DNA from: Bacteroidaceae bacterium
GTDB taxonomy: Bacteria > Bacteroidota > Bacteroidia > Bacteroidales > Bacteroidaceae
Length of the DNA stretch: 39,265 bases
NCBI GenBank assembly: GCA_017524545.1
Contig: JAFXVN010000011.1
Span: 1-39,265, forward strand
Direction of reading: 5' to 3'
Shown here: positions 24,691 through 32,677 of the stretch, piece by piece
How positions within the stretch are numbered: position 1 is the first letter of the stretch
How the letters are laid out: the number at the start of each line of letters is the position of its first letter
Made by a program: the position numbers and the translations under genes
The notes under the pieces: generated by a model
Seen by the model: only the letters and a program-made list of their open reading frames with translations
Database searches by the model: none
Told to the model about the DNA's origin: nothing

Positions 24691-25077
24691 TCAGCGCTTC
24701 TTGTCTCTGGCTTGCTTGGCTTCGATGGAGAGTGTGGCATGGGGCACAGCGCGAAGTCGTTCCTTCGGTATCAGCTTGCCGGTCTCGCGGCAGATGCCGT
24801 AGGTCTTGTTCTGGATGCGGACAAGTGCAGCCTGAAGGCCGGTGATGAACTTCTGAGCGCGCTGGCACTCGTTCATGAGCGATTCCTTCGAGAGCGTTTC
24901 CGAGCCTTCCTCCAGCGTGTGGTAGGTGGAGTGGGGTGCTTCGTCGTCCTCGCCGTCCCCGTTGATTTTCTTCATGAGAATCTCGTAGTCGCTCTTGGCA
25001 ATAGCGAGCTTTTCGTTGATGAGCTGACGGAACTCCTCGAGCTCTTCGTCGGAGTACCTGACTTTGTTTTCTTCCAT
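24691..25077 (-). CDS. TraR/DksA family protein with degraded zinc finger
   Basis: A 128-residue DksA-like protein, probably binding RNA polymerase through the secondary channel. The N-terminal coiled coil (YSDEELEEFRQLINEKLAIA) and the C-terminal finger region are present, but the four-Cys zinc site is reduced to one Cys (YGICRETGKLIPKERLRAVPHA). Bacteroidota members of this family usually show the same loss. It sits between ileS (4-base gap) and lspA, as in other Bacteroidales. Whether it answers ppGpp cannot be judged from sequence. Confidence 0.9.
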   Translation of the reverse strand: MEENKVRYSDEELEEFRQLINEKLAIAKSDYEILMKKINGDGEDDEAPHSTYHTLEEGSETLSKESLMNECQRAQKFITGLQAALVRIQNKTYGICRETGKLIPKERLRAVPHATLSIEAKQARDKKR

Positions 25078-25081
25078 ATAT

Positions 25082-28000
25082 TTATTTTTTCTTATTTACT
25101 GTTAATTCGTTGCCGAGACTGATGCTGTCGGCAAGAACCTGTGATGCGATGTAGTCGCTGAACTTGCTGAGACAGGTGCGGTTGTCGTCTGTTTCGGGCA
25201 GAGTGACGTTGATGCGGTCGGTGATGTCGAAGCCGCTGTCCTTGCGGAGTGTCTGGATGCTGCGGATGAGTTCGCGGGCAATGCCTTCCAGTCGCAAGTC
25301 CTCGGTGATGGTGAGGTCGAGGGCGACGGTCAGTGTACCTTCGTTGGCAACGCTCCATCCCGGAATGTCCTGGCTGAAGATTTCGATGTCCTCAAGGTCA
25401 ACGGTCACTTGTTCGCCTGTGTCGAGTGTGAGGGGCAGATGCTCCTGGGCTTCCAGCTCTGCAATCTGCTCCTGGCTCATGGCAAGCACGGCGGCATTGA
25501 CGCTCTTCATCAGCTTGCCGAACTTCTTGCCCATCGTCCTGAAGTTACACTTCACTTGCTTGACGAGCATCCCCTGAGCCTCAACAAATTCCAGCTCCTT
25601 AACGTTCACCTCGTCGAGGATGAGCTGCTGCATGGCCGTGATGCGCTGCTGCTGCTCTGCGCTGGTGGCGGGGATGGCGATGCGCTGGAGGGGTTGCTTC
25701 ACGACAATCTGCTCCTTCTTGCGGAGCGAGAGTATCATGCTCGTCACCTGCTGGGCGAGAGCCATCCTTTGCTCCTGCTCGATATCTATCTTCGCATCAT
25801 CTGCTACGGGGAACTTGGCGAGGTGTACGCTCTTCGTCTCGCCCTTGCCTGTTGCCTCGTTGAGGTCTCGCCAGAGGCGGTCGGCATAGTAGGGGGCGAT
25901 GGGTGCCATCAGTCGGGCAACGGTTTCGAGGCAGGTGTAGAGCGTCTGGTAGGCACTCAGTTTGTCGAGGCTCATGGCCGAGCCCCAGAAGCGCTTCTTC
26001 GAGAGGCGCACGAACCAGTTGCTGACGTTATCGACCACGAAGGTTTGGATGAGTCGGCCTGCACGGGTCGGCTCGTAGTCCTCGTAACACTGGTTAACCT
26101 CGCGGACGAGGCTGTTCAGGCACGAGAGAATCCAGCGGTCCATCTCCGGGCGCTCGTTCATCGGCACGTCTGGCTCTTCGTAGCACCAGCCATCGACATT
26201 CGCGTACATCGTCAGGAAGGAATATGTCTGGAAGAGCTTGCCGAAGAATGTGCGGCTCACTTCCTGCACGCCCTCTTCGTCGAACTTCAGGTTGTCCCAC
26301 GGTGCGCTGTTCGTTATCATGTACCAGCGCACGGCATCGCTGCCGTACTTCTCGATGGCACCGAAGGGGTCAACGGCATTGCCCAGGCGCTTCGACATCT
26401 TCATGCCGTTCTTGTCGAGCACGAGGCCGTTGCTGATGACAGCCTTGTAGGAAACGCTGTCGAAGACCATCGTGGCGATGGCGTGAAGCGTATAGAACCA
26501 GCCGCGTGTCTGGTCAACGCCCTCTGCGATGAAGTCGGCGGGGAAAGCAATGGATGTGCCTTCAAACGGATAATGGAACTGAGCGTAAGGCATTGCGCCC
26601 GAGTCGAACCAAACGTCGATGAGGTCGAGCTCGCGCTTCAGCACAGCACCACTCTTGCCCACGAGCCAAATCTGATCAACGTAGGGGCGGTGCAGGTCGA
26701 TGCGGTCGTAGTTCTCCTGACTCATATCGCCTGGCACGAAGCCCTTTTCCTTCAGCGGGTTGCTGGGCATCACGCCTGCTGCAACGGCCTTCTCTATCTC
26801 ATTATATAATTCCTCGACGGAACCGATGCAAATCTCTTCGCGCGTCTCCTTGTTGCGCCAGATTGGGAGCGGCGTTCCCCAATAGCGGGAGCGCGAGAGG
26901 TTCCAGTCGTTGAGGTTCTCGAGCCACTTTCCGAAGCGGCCTGTGCCTGTGCTCTCGGGCTTCCACAGAATGGTGTTGTTGAGTTCCATCATGCGCTCCT
27001 TGACGGCCGACGAACGGATGAACCAGGAGTCGAGCGGGTAGTAGAGCACGGGCTTGTCTGTGCGCCAGCAATGCGGGTAGTTGTGGATGTGCTTCTCTAT
27101 CTTGAAGGCCGTGCCAGCCTGCTTCATCTCCATGCAAAGCACGATGTTCAGGTCTTCGGTCTTGGCAAGTGCCTTTTCGTCCAGTTCGGCATACTTCGGG
27201 TCGTAGGCGTTCTTGACGAAGTCACCGCTGTGCGCCCAGTAGCTGTCGTTGACGCAAGCCTCCACGAAGGCGGCGTCCATGTCTTCCTTCACGAAGTACT
27301 TGCCCGTGAAGTCAACCATCGGACGTGTGTCGCCTGCCTTGTCGATAATGAACAATGATGGGATGCCTGCGTCCTTGGCAACCTTCGCATCGTCGGCACC
27401 GAAGGTCGGGGCGATGTGTACGATGCCAGTACCGTCTTCCGTGGTAACATAGTCACCGGGAATGACACGGAAAGCTTCGTCATTTTTAATTGTTAATTCT
27501 CCATTGTTAATTTCACAAGGCTTCACCCACGGGAAGAGCTGCTCGTACTTCAGGCCTATGAGAGCCTCTCCCTTACCCCTCCAAAGGAGGGGAGCATCCT
27601 CTGGGAAATAAACATCTTTTCGTGCTTCAGCCAAGATGTAAATAGCTTCTTCTCCAGTATAAGGATTGTTGCCCTTTACGGCAACATAGTCAATCTTCGG
27701 CCCTACGCAAAGGGCGGTGTTGGAAGGCAAAGTCCACGGCGTGGTCGTCCAAGCCAAGATATACACAGAGGGCACAGAGGTCACGGAGGCTTTCAATGCC
27801 TGTAAGAATTTCTCTGTGTTCTCATTCTTCTCTGTGTTCTCTGTGACAATTCTGAATTGTGCCGTTACCGTCGTGTCTTTCACATCTCTGTAGCAGCCGG
27901 GCTGGTTCAGTTCGTGGCTGGAGAGGCCGGTGCCAGCGGCGGGAGAGTAGGGCTGGATGGTGTAGCCCTTGTATAGCAGGTCTTTCTGGTAGAGCTGCTT

Positions 28001-28495
28001 CAGGAGCCACCAAAGTGTTTCGATGTATTCGTTGTCGTAGGTGATGTAGGGGTGTTCCATATCGACCCAATAGCCCATCTTGTGGCTCAGGTCTGTCCAC
28101 TCGCTGGTGTACATCATCACGTTCTCGCGGCACTTGCGGTTGTACTCCTCGATGCTGATGGTTTTGCCGATGTCCTCCTTTGTGATGCCAAGCTCCTTCT
28201 CCACACCAAGCTCCACGGGCAGACCGTGCGTGTCCCAGCCGGCCTTGCGCTTCACCTGGTAGCCCTTCATCGTCTTGAAGCGGCAGAACGTGTCCTTGAT
28301 GCTGCGAGCCAGTACGTGGTGGATGCCCGGATGCCCGTTGGCGGATGGAGGCCCTTCGTAGAAGACGAACGAGGGACAGCCCTCCCGTTCGGACATGCTC
28401 CGGTGGAACACGTCCTCCTCGTCCCACTGCCGGAGCACTTCCTTGTTCACTTCGCTCAGATTGAGCTTGTTGCGCTCTGTGAATTTCTTGCCCAT
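25082..28495 (-). CDS. ileS: Isoleucyl-tRNA synthetase
   Basis: Class I synthetase charging tRNA-Ile. Motifs: HIGH-type site NGHPGIHHVLARSIKD, the editing-domain start LAWTTTPWTLPSNTALCV, the KMSKS loop NGMKMSKRLGNAVDP, and the anticodon-binding C-terminal half. At 1137 residues it is complete and of the long type usual in Bacteroidota. Three segments near or within the editing domain are written in repeat sequence: ENTEKNENTEKFLQALKAS (27763-27848), LLWRGKGEALIGLK (27563-27593) and INNGELTIKN (27482-27514). They leave the frame open and probably form surface loops. First gene of the dksA-lspA-DUF4296 operon. Confidence 0.97.
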   Translation of the reverse strand: MGKKFTERNKLNLSEVNKEVLRQWDEEDVFHRSMSEREGCPSFVFYEGPPSANGHPGIHHVLARSIKDTFCRFKTMKGYQVKRKAGWDTHGLPVELGVEKELGITKEDIGKTISIEEYNRKCRENVMMYTSEWTDLSHKMGYWVDMEHPYITYDNEYIETLWWLLKQLYQKDLLYKGYTIQPYSPAAGTGLSSHELNQPGCYRDVKDTTVTAQFRIVTENTEKNENTEKFLQALKASVTSVPSVYILAWTTTPWTLPSNTALCVGPKIDYVAVKGNNPYTGEEAIYILAEARKDVYFPEDAPLLWRGKGEALIGLKYEQLFPWVKPCEINNGELTIKNDEAFRVIPGDYVTTEDGTGIVHIAPTFGADDAKVAKDAGIPSLFIIDKAGDTRPMVDFTGKYFVKEDMDAAFVEACVNDSYWAHSGDFVKNAYDPKYAELDEKALAKTEDLNIVLCMEMKQAGTAFKIEKHIHNYPHCWRTDKPVLYYPLDSWFIRSSAVKERMMELNNTILWKPESTGTGRFGKWLENLNDWNLSRSRYWGTPLPIWRNKETREEICIGSVEELYNEIEKAVAAGVMPSNPLKEKGFVPGDMSQENYDRIDLHRPYVDQIWLVGKSGAVLKRELDLIDVWFDSGAMPYAQFHYPFEGTSIAFPADFIAEGVDQTRGWFYTLHAIATMVFDSVSYKAVISNGLVLDKNGMKMSKRLGNAVDPFGAIEKYGSDAVRWYMITNSAPWDNLKFDEEGVQEVSRTFFGKLFQTYSFLTMYANVDGWCYEEPDVPMNERPEMDRWILSCLNSLVREVNQCYEDYEPTRAGRLIQTFVVDNVSNWFVRLSKKRFWGSAMSLDKLSAYQTLYTCLETVARLMAPIAPYYADRLWRDLNEATGKGETKSVHLAKFPVADDAKIDIEQEQRMALAQQVTSMILSLRKKEQIVVKQPLQRIAIPATSAEQQQRITAMQQLILDEVNVKELEFVEAQGMLVKQVKCNFRTMGKKFGKLMKSVNAAVLAMSQEQIAELEAQEHLPLTLDTGEQVTVDLEDIEIFSQDIPGWSVANEGTLTVALDLTITEDLRLEGIARELIRSIQTLRKDSGFDITDRINVTLPETDDNRTCLSKFSDYIASQVLADSISLGNELTVNKKK
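27482..27514. repeat. TTAATTGTTAATTCTCCATTG microrepeat inside ileS
   Basis: Two near-copies of an AATTGTTAATT/CATTGTTAATTT unit, read as EINNGELTIKNDE. Such TTAAC-type arrays normally lie between genes in this window (compare 6381-6412). Confidence 0.6.
27563..27593. repeat. G-rich palindromic repeat inside ileS
   Basis: Reverse-orientation copy of the uvrB/ssb element: on the minus strand CCCCTCCTTTGGAGGGG followed by TAAGGGAGAGGCT, read in frame as APLLWRGKGEAL. Confidence 0.75.
27763..27848. repeat. CTCTGTGTTCTCTGTG inverted repeat inside ileS
   Basis: ACACAGAGGGCACAGAGGTC on one side and TTCTCTGTGTTCTCTGTGAC on the other form imperfect inverted arms built of 9-10 base units. Read in frame, it supplies the sequence between TVTAQFRIV and ILAWTTTPW of the synthetase. 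Confidence 0.7.
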
Positions 28496-28583
28496 ATAGC
28501 TATTTACCTTTTACTGATTGCCAATTTATCTTCTGCCCATTGCTTCCCACAGAGGGGATGGGGCTTTATTTCTTTTGAGGGTG

Positions 28584-28614
28584 CAAAGGTACGAAATTTA
28601 GTTGAGATAACAAA
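28584..28614 (-). promoter_or_regulatory. ileS promoter
   Basis: On the minus strand TTTG (28611-28614), 19-base spacer, TACCTTTG (28584-28591). It would give a leader of about 80 bases before the ileS ATG. Confidence 0.7.
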
Positions 28615-28632
28615 ATAAAGTTGCAAAAAAAA

Positions 28633-28660
28633 GAGGGTGTGTCAAAATAGGCACATCCTC
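28633..28660. terminator. Hairpin terminator / IS1182-type end
   Basis: Stem GAGGGTGTGTC / GGCACATCCTC (11 pairs, two of them G-T) with loop AAAATA, an A-run before and a T-run after, so it could work on both strands. The GGGTGTGTCAAAA core is what I recall at the ends of IS1182-type elements in this phylum, so it may be the old right end of the transposase remnant. Confidence 0.6.
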
Positions 28661-28806
28661 TTTTTCTGTCTCTTAATTGTCAGTTTGTACGCCCCGACAA
28701 TCCTTTCCTGCTGATTTTCTTTTTTCAGTTCTCAATTCACTTATATTGGGCTGAATGACCTCATACTGCCCCGTATATAGCGAAAAACTGCACTTCAAGA
28801 GGGCTC

Positions 28807-28989
28807 TTATGCCGCCCTTTTCTTCTTCGCAATCATTTTCTTGATGTTGAAAGCGGTGGCGAAGAAGGCAAAGTCCATAGTGACCTTGTCCGTGTCGAAG
28901 TTGAAGTCCTTACGGTAGATATGCCCGAAGATAGCTATGTTCTTCGCTTTGCTCAGGCGCAGGCGGAACTCAGGACATCCTTTTATAGG
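28807..28989 (-). pseudogene. IS1182-family transposase remnant (C-terminus)
   Basis: The minus strand reads CPEFRLRLSKAKNIAIFGHI, YRKDFNFDTDKVTMDFAFFA and TAFNIKKMIAKK to a TAA stop. The KVTMDFAFFATAFNIKKM ending is typical of IS1182-type transposases in Bacteroidales. Only about 60 residues remain; upstream the frame runs into unrelated sequence and the 46-base dispersed repeat. The rest of the 28496-29141 gap holds the ileS promoter, the hairpin at 28633 and no other gene that I can support. Confidence 0.75.
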
Positions 28990-29026
28990 AAAGGTAATAG
29001 AGAGCGTATAACTGTCAGCCCCCGTA

Positions 29027-29072
29027 AAGCTCCGCGACTACAATCGCGCCTTGGTGCTAAAGCATCCAAGAA
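29027..29072. repeat. 46-base dispersed repeat, copy 1
   Basis: Identical to 35760-35805 except for one base. It contains two adjacent hairpins: CGCGACTACAATCGCG (5-bp stem) and CTTGGTGCTAAAGCATCCAAG (9-bp stem with one bulge). It lies at the broken edge of the IS remnant. Confidence 0.85.
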
Positions 29073-29141
29073 GTTGTTCTCAGAAATGAAGTCAAAGGAC
29101 GTGCCTTTCTTCAGCACTGCTTTTTTCTTATTCCCTTATAA

Positions 29142-29294
29142 CTATTTTGTCAGAGTTGTTGTTGGTGTCGGGACTTCACGGCCATGAGTTCCCCCACCAT
29201 TCGATGAAGATGAAGACTGGTTGGGAGTTGACTTAGGAGTCACTACATTTGTTGGGGTCGAAACTTGACTACGATGATTGGGAGTCTTGTTCAT
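29142..29294 (-). CDS. Small Ser/Thr/Pro-rich ORF at the end of the R-M operon
   Basis: A 50-residue ORF (MNKTPNHRSQVSTPTNVVTP...) overlapping the last 26 bases of the two-helix membrane protein in another frame. It is very rich in Ser, Thr, Pro and Asn, with no hydrophobic core. It may be a genuine small coupled gene, or the frame-shifted tail of the membrane protein. The overlap and the long open frame in AT-rich DNA argue weakly for coding. Confidence 0.4.
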   Translation of the reverse strand: MNKTPNHRSQVSTPTNVVTPKSTPNQSSSSSNGGGTHGREVPTPTTTLTK

Positions 29295-29895
29295 ATTTAT
29301 ATGTGTATTGTTTGAACTGTTGTAATCTTGCGCTGGCTATCTCATGTGCCCTTGCATCCATGGCTTCATCAAGAGAACCATAAATACGGCTTAACTTATT
29401 TACATCGTCAGCTTGGTTACTCTTGGCTACAGCCAAAGATTTATCAATCTCACTTACCAATTTGTTCGCTTGCACAATATGACTATCTAAAGTTTTCATC
29501 CATTCGCCCAACTGATAGAGATATTTCTGCAAGTTGTTAAGAAGGACATCCAGTTCAACTATGTCAGCTTTGCTTAAGAGTTTGCTAATAGCCTTGCGGT
29601 GCGTATATAAAAAGAATATGTATGTTATTAATAATAAAAGCAGAACAACTAACATAAATGGCAGCCATTTGGTAAAAGTCTCTACAGAAATGATAGCAGT
29701 TATGATTGCAAAAATAGTGTCTAATAATGTTCCTGACAAACAACCGCTCTTCACATACGACATCCATTTGTATTTGTCTCTGATTGCTTTATCGCGGTCA
29801 AGAAATAGTCTGCCATATTCTAACATTACCTGATATTTGTCCAGTTCATAGGCAATGTCCAAATTTACCCTTTGCTGTTCGCTTCTTTTTTCCAT
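29269..29895 (-). CDS. Two-helix membrane protein of the R-M operon (SLATT-like)
   Basis: A 208-residue protein: helical N-terminus (about 1-45), two membrane segments (about 51-71, SGTLLDTIFAIITAIISV, and 77-97, WLPFMLVVLLLLLITYIFFL), then a long helical, coiled-coil-prone C-terminus with no signal peptide. The ATG lies 2 bases after the restriction-enzyme stop, so it belongs to the operon. The layout resembles SLATT-type two-TM effectors of defence systems, which are thought to make membrane pores, but I see no diagnostic motif. Strongly AT-rich like the two genes before it. Confidence 0.75.
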   Translation of the reverse strand: MEKRSEQQRVNLDIAYELDKYQVMLEYGRLFLDRDKAIRDKYKWMSYVKSGCLSGTLLDTIFAIITAIISVETFTKWLPFMLVVLLLLLITYIFFLYTHRKAISKLLSKADIVELDVLLNNLQKYLYQLGEWMKTLDSHIVQANKLVSEIDKSLAVAKSNQADDVNKLSRIYGSLDEAMDARAHEIASARLQQFKQYTYKYEQDSQSS

Positions 29896-29897
29896 TA

Positions 29898-30632
29898 CTA
29901 TTTTTTGTTCACATATTCGTCGGCGATGCTGCTCCAGCGTGGAATGTCGAGCTTGATACCATAATGCTTCTGATAACTCTTGGTGAACTTCGACAGCCAC
30001 TCACCGCTAAACTTGCGCGTGTCTGGGTTGCGATATACGGTTTCGTCGATGGCCGAAATGAAGTGTTCAAGCGAAACGAACTGACGGAACTTGGTTCGTT
30101 CACCGTCAGCATACCATTTGCCAGGTCGAATCTTGTGAACCACGTCTTTCTTGACCTGTAGGTTTAGCGGCCAGTTGTCCATTGGGCGGCACAACTCCCA
30201 AACATTCTTTAGCCACATCTTCTTGATGACAACGAATCCGTCTTCCTGCATTACATAGCCGAAAATGAGGTATTTCGTATGCACCATGTAAGGCTCGCGT
30301 ATAAGTTCCGTTTGGAAAGCGTTGAAGTCTGCAATGTCGAAGCCCGGAGATGCCTCGTAATTGAAGGCTTTGACCTCCAGTAAATCCACGGTCGTATCGT
30401 CTGGGTTAAGGAAAACATCGGGCGGCATCTGCGTGTTTTCGTTTGGTTTGTATTCGATGTCATTCTTTCGAAGCCAACCTTCGAGCCATTCCTGCATGAT
30501 ATTACCAACGACATCGCGAGCCTTGACAATGATGTCAACGTCGCCGAGATAAAACTTTATCTGCCCTGTCACTTCATAGATTTTGAAGTCTTCGAGCAAC
30601 TTCTGATAAACTTGTTCTGCTGTCAGTTTCAT
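29898..30632 (-). CDS. NgoBV/NlaIV-type restriction endonuclease
   Basis: Probable type II restriction enzyme of 244 residues. The PD-(D/E)xK core is visible as PPDVFLN (D72) and VDLLEVKAFN (E86, K88), followed by SPGFDIADFNAFQTEL, KYLIFGYVM, WPLNLQVKKD and KIRPGKWY, a pattern I recall from NgoBV and NlaIV, which cut GGNNCC. ATG 30632 is chosen since it sits one base after the methyltransferase stop. The recognition site here is inferred. The pairing with an m5C methyltransferase fits that family. Confidence 0.85.
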   Translation of the reverse strand: MKLTAEQVYQKLLEDFKIYEVTGQIKFYLGDVDIIVKARDVVGNIMQEWLEGWLRKNDIEYKPNENTQMPPDVFLNPDDTTVDLLEVKAFNYEASPGFDIADFNAFQTELIREPYMVHTKYLIFGYVMQEDGFVVIKKMWLKNVWELCRPMDNWPLNLQVKKDVVHKIRPGKWYADGERTKFRQFVSLEHFISAIDETVYRNPDTRKFSGEWLSKFTKSYQKHYGIKLDIPRWSSIADEYVNKK

Positions 30633-30633
30633 G

Positions 30634-32256
30634 TTATTTGTTATTAGTTTTTTGTTTGCTGATTTCATTGATAAGTCGCTCGGCCACGGCCTTTATTACA
30701 GGTACTACTACGGTGTTGCCCAATAGGTCGTAACCTTCCCTTTCGGACATTCCAAGCATATATTCCTCTGGATAACCGAATAGACGTAAGCCCTCGCGTA
30801 GCGTAAGCCGTCGCAGACCTCCGTTGTCACCCACATACAGCTTGTTCATATCCATAGCCACAAGTGTGGGAGCCACATCGTTCGGGTCGAGTATCTTGCT
30901 TATGTCAAAGCTCAGTTTACCTGCTACGATATTGTACCCCCGTGGCTTACTTTCATCCTCCTCTCTCACGTTGTAGCTTACACCGCCTTTATTTTTTTTA
31001 GTGACGCGCTTCTTGGGATGTTCATACACAAGATAGCGTTTTTTCACAAGGCTGTCAAGCAATTTATCAAGGTCTTTGCCTTGGTAGAACGATGCTATCA
31101 TTTCGCGCGAGAGGGGCATACCGTCCATCCATTCTATACCCCATAGCTCGGCCCACTTCTTCTTTCGTCTCTCGGTGAGCATCTTGTTAAGCAGGGCGCG
31201 TTCCGCCTTGGTGGTTTCACCTTTAATGCCAATCTCCCAGCTGTGAATGTTGTCACCACCGCCACGCTTGTCCTTTATTGATTTGCCATAGAGTTCATCC
31301 AAGGAGAACCTTTTGAGCAGCAATTTTGTGATGCGGTTATCTGAGAGTGGCTTGCCTTGCTCTAGCACGTCGCCCACTGTTGCTTTCCTCATGGGGAAAT
31401 CATCCAGCGACACCTCATTGTCAAATGTTCCTACAATATATATACGCCGTCTCGCTTGCGCCACACCGAAGTCCGATGCATCCAGCACCCTGTGGTTGAC
31501 TTTGTAGCCCAGACTTTTGAGCGTGTCGAGGATGATGCGCAAGGTGCGGCCTCCATCGTGGTTTACCAAGCCCTCCACATTTTCGAGGAAGAATCCTTTC
31601 GGACGTTTATCCTTCAATATCCGAGCCACTTCAAAAAAAAGCGTGCCGCGCGTCTCGTCGGCAAAGCCCTTCCTTGCACCCGCTGCCGAGAACGCCTGGC
31701 ACGGAAAGCCTGCGCAAAGAATATCAAAATGGTTGGGGATGTACCTTTTGGTCGATTCCTTCGTGATGTCACCAAAAGGCATTTCGCCGTAGTTCGCAAG
31801 GTAGGCTTGCTGTGCCGAAGCCTTGAACTCGGATGAATAGACACATTTGCCGCCAAGTCGCTGCATAGCAATTCGGAAGCCACCCATACCGGCGAAGAGG
31901 TCGATGAACGTGAAACGAGGATTCTCTGGAGCTGGGAACGGCACCTTGAAGAAATCTTCAAAAAGATTGTATTGCAAGGGCGATTCGGCTACCTTCAAAA
32001 CCTCTTCGTCGCTAAGCTCGTTTTTGTCAAAACCTTGAAGGAACTCTTTTCGAGAAAGGAATTCATGAACAGCCAAGATGATTTCCTCTTTCTGCTTCTT
32101 GTTCAACCGCTTTGGATGATTGTGCAAATAGTGACTAAGCACTGCCATCTGGTTCTCATACGACGTTTCACCATATATTTTAAGATTCTCCTCGGTTATT
32201 ATCTCTTCGGGGAAATCTGCAAGCTTTGTTTTTATCTTTTCTTCCTTCTTGGGCAT
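30634..32256 (-). CDS. DNA (cytosine-5) methyltransferase
   Basis: Protects host DNA from the adjacent restriction enzyme. Motifs in order: I FIDLFAGMGGFRIAM (117-131), IV AGFPCQAFSAAG with catalytic Cys186, VI FFLENVEGL, VIII QARRRIYIVG, then the target-recognition region, IX RRLTLREGLRLFGYP and X YDLLGNTVVVPV. The 540 residues include a 110-residue N-terminal extension with helical, charged sequence. ATG 32256 is chosen because the -7 box lies between it and the further upstream ATG. Clearly more AT-rich than ileS or tamL, suggesting horizontal acquisition. Confidence 0.95.
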   Translation of the reverse strand: MPKKEEKIKTKLADFPEEIITEENLKIYGETSYENQMAVLSHYLHNHPKRLNKKQKEEIILAVHEFLSRKEFLQGFDKNELSDEEVLKVAESPLQYNLFEDFFKVPFPAPENPRFTFIDLFAGMGGFRIAMQRLGGKCVYSSEFKASAQQAYLANYGEMPFGDITKESTKRYIPNHFDILCAGFPCQAFSAAGARKGFADETRGTLFFEVARILKDKRPKGFFLENVEGLVNHDGGRTLRIILDTLKSLGYKVNHRVLDASDFGVAQARRRIYIVGTFDNEVSLDDFPMRKATVGDVLEQGKPLSDNRITKLLLKRFSLDELYGKSIKDKRGGGDNIHSWEIGIKGETTKAERALLNKMLTERRKKKWAELWGIEWMDGMPLSREMIASFYQGKDLDKLLDSLVKKRYLVYEHPKKRVTKKNKGGVSYNVREEDESKPRGYNIVAGKLSFDISKILDPNDVAPTLVAMDMNKLYVGDNGGLRRLTLREGLRLFGYPEEYMLGMSEREGYDLLGNTVVVPVIKAVAERLINEISKQKTNNK

Positions 32257-32280
32257 CTGTTCTTTTTTTCTTTCGTTCTG

Positions 32281-32312
32281 CAAAGATACAAAAAAAGCGG
32301 GCAAACCGCAAA
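32281..32312 (-). promoter_or_regulatory. Promoter of the R-M operon
   Basis: On the minus strand TTTG (32309-32312), 20-base spacer, TATCTTTG (32281-32288), then ATG 24 bases later. It supports the shorter methyltransferase start. Confidence 0.7.
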
Positions 32313-32327
32313 AAAAGGAATCCTTTT

Positions 32328-32588
32328 TTACTCGTTTGCTCGCTTTATTAGGTCTTTGATGTAAATCTTAACGCCAAAGATGCTGCCCGAATAGACAAGA
32401 ATCTGTCCGAAAAGCATCAATACACTGCCGTCTATCTCACCTTCGGGCGGCATGAAGAGGCTGATGGTTGCCAAAATGCAACCAAAAGCCAAGAGGAAAG
32501 AGGCGGTAGCCCCCTCCAAACCTCCCCCTTTGGGTGAGGCTTTCCTTTCCGTCGAGGAGGTTGGAAGGGCTACTTTTTCCTTTTTCAT
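32328..32588 (-). CDS. Small two-helix membrane protein, holin-like layout
   Basis: An 86-residue protein with two hydrophobic segments (SFLLAFGCILATISLFM and VLMLFGQILVYSGSIFGV) and a short charged C-terminus. Its ATG overlaps the smalltalk stop by 4 bases. Size and topology fit a holin or a membrane anchor, but no family is recognised. The N-terminal segment LPTSSTERKASPKGGGLEG is encoded by a palindromic repeat (GTAGCCC ... GGGCTAC). Confidence 0.7.
   Translation of the reverse strand: MKKEKVALPTSSTERKASPKGGGLEGATASFLLAFGCILATISLFMPPEGEIDGSVLMLFGQILVYSGSIFGVKIYIKDLIKRANE
32506..32573. repeat. 68-bp palindromic element in the 86-aa gene
   Basis: Ends GTAGCCCCCTCCAAACCT and AGGTTGGAAGGGCTAC are imperfect inverted repeats, with CCCCCTTTGGGTGAGGC between. 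It is read in frame as the N-terminal loop of the membrane protein. Confidence 0.7.
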
Positions 32589-32677
32589 GCCAGCCCAAAG
32601 GCCGACAGGATGGCGGTAATGGTGGTGAGAACGATGTTAACTATTACCGACCACTTGTTTTTGGTTTCCTGTTTCAT
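32585..32677 (-). CDS. Smalltalk family peptide
   Basis: A 30-residue peptide, MKQETKNKWSVIVNIVLTTI plus TAILSAFGLA: a short basic head and one membrane helix. The length and pattern match the smalltalk family of Bacteroidales, normally found beside an HU-like gene and a cell-wall amidase. It overlaps the P5-like gene by 41 bases in another frame and the 86-aa gene by 4 bases, so the three are coupled. Function unknown; a membrane-acting peptide is likely. Confidence 0.75.
   Translation of the reverse strand: MKQETKNKWSVIVNIVLTTITAILSAFGLA

Noticed and set aside
25409-26809. 466-codon plus-strand frame opposite ileS
   Set aside because: Shadow of ileS, with repetitive His/Leu/Val composition typical of antisense frames.
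28496-28583. T-box or other riboswitch in the ileS leader
   Set aside because: The leader is under 90 bases, shows no T-box core, and T-boxes are not expected in Bacteroidota.
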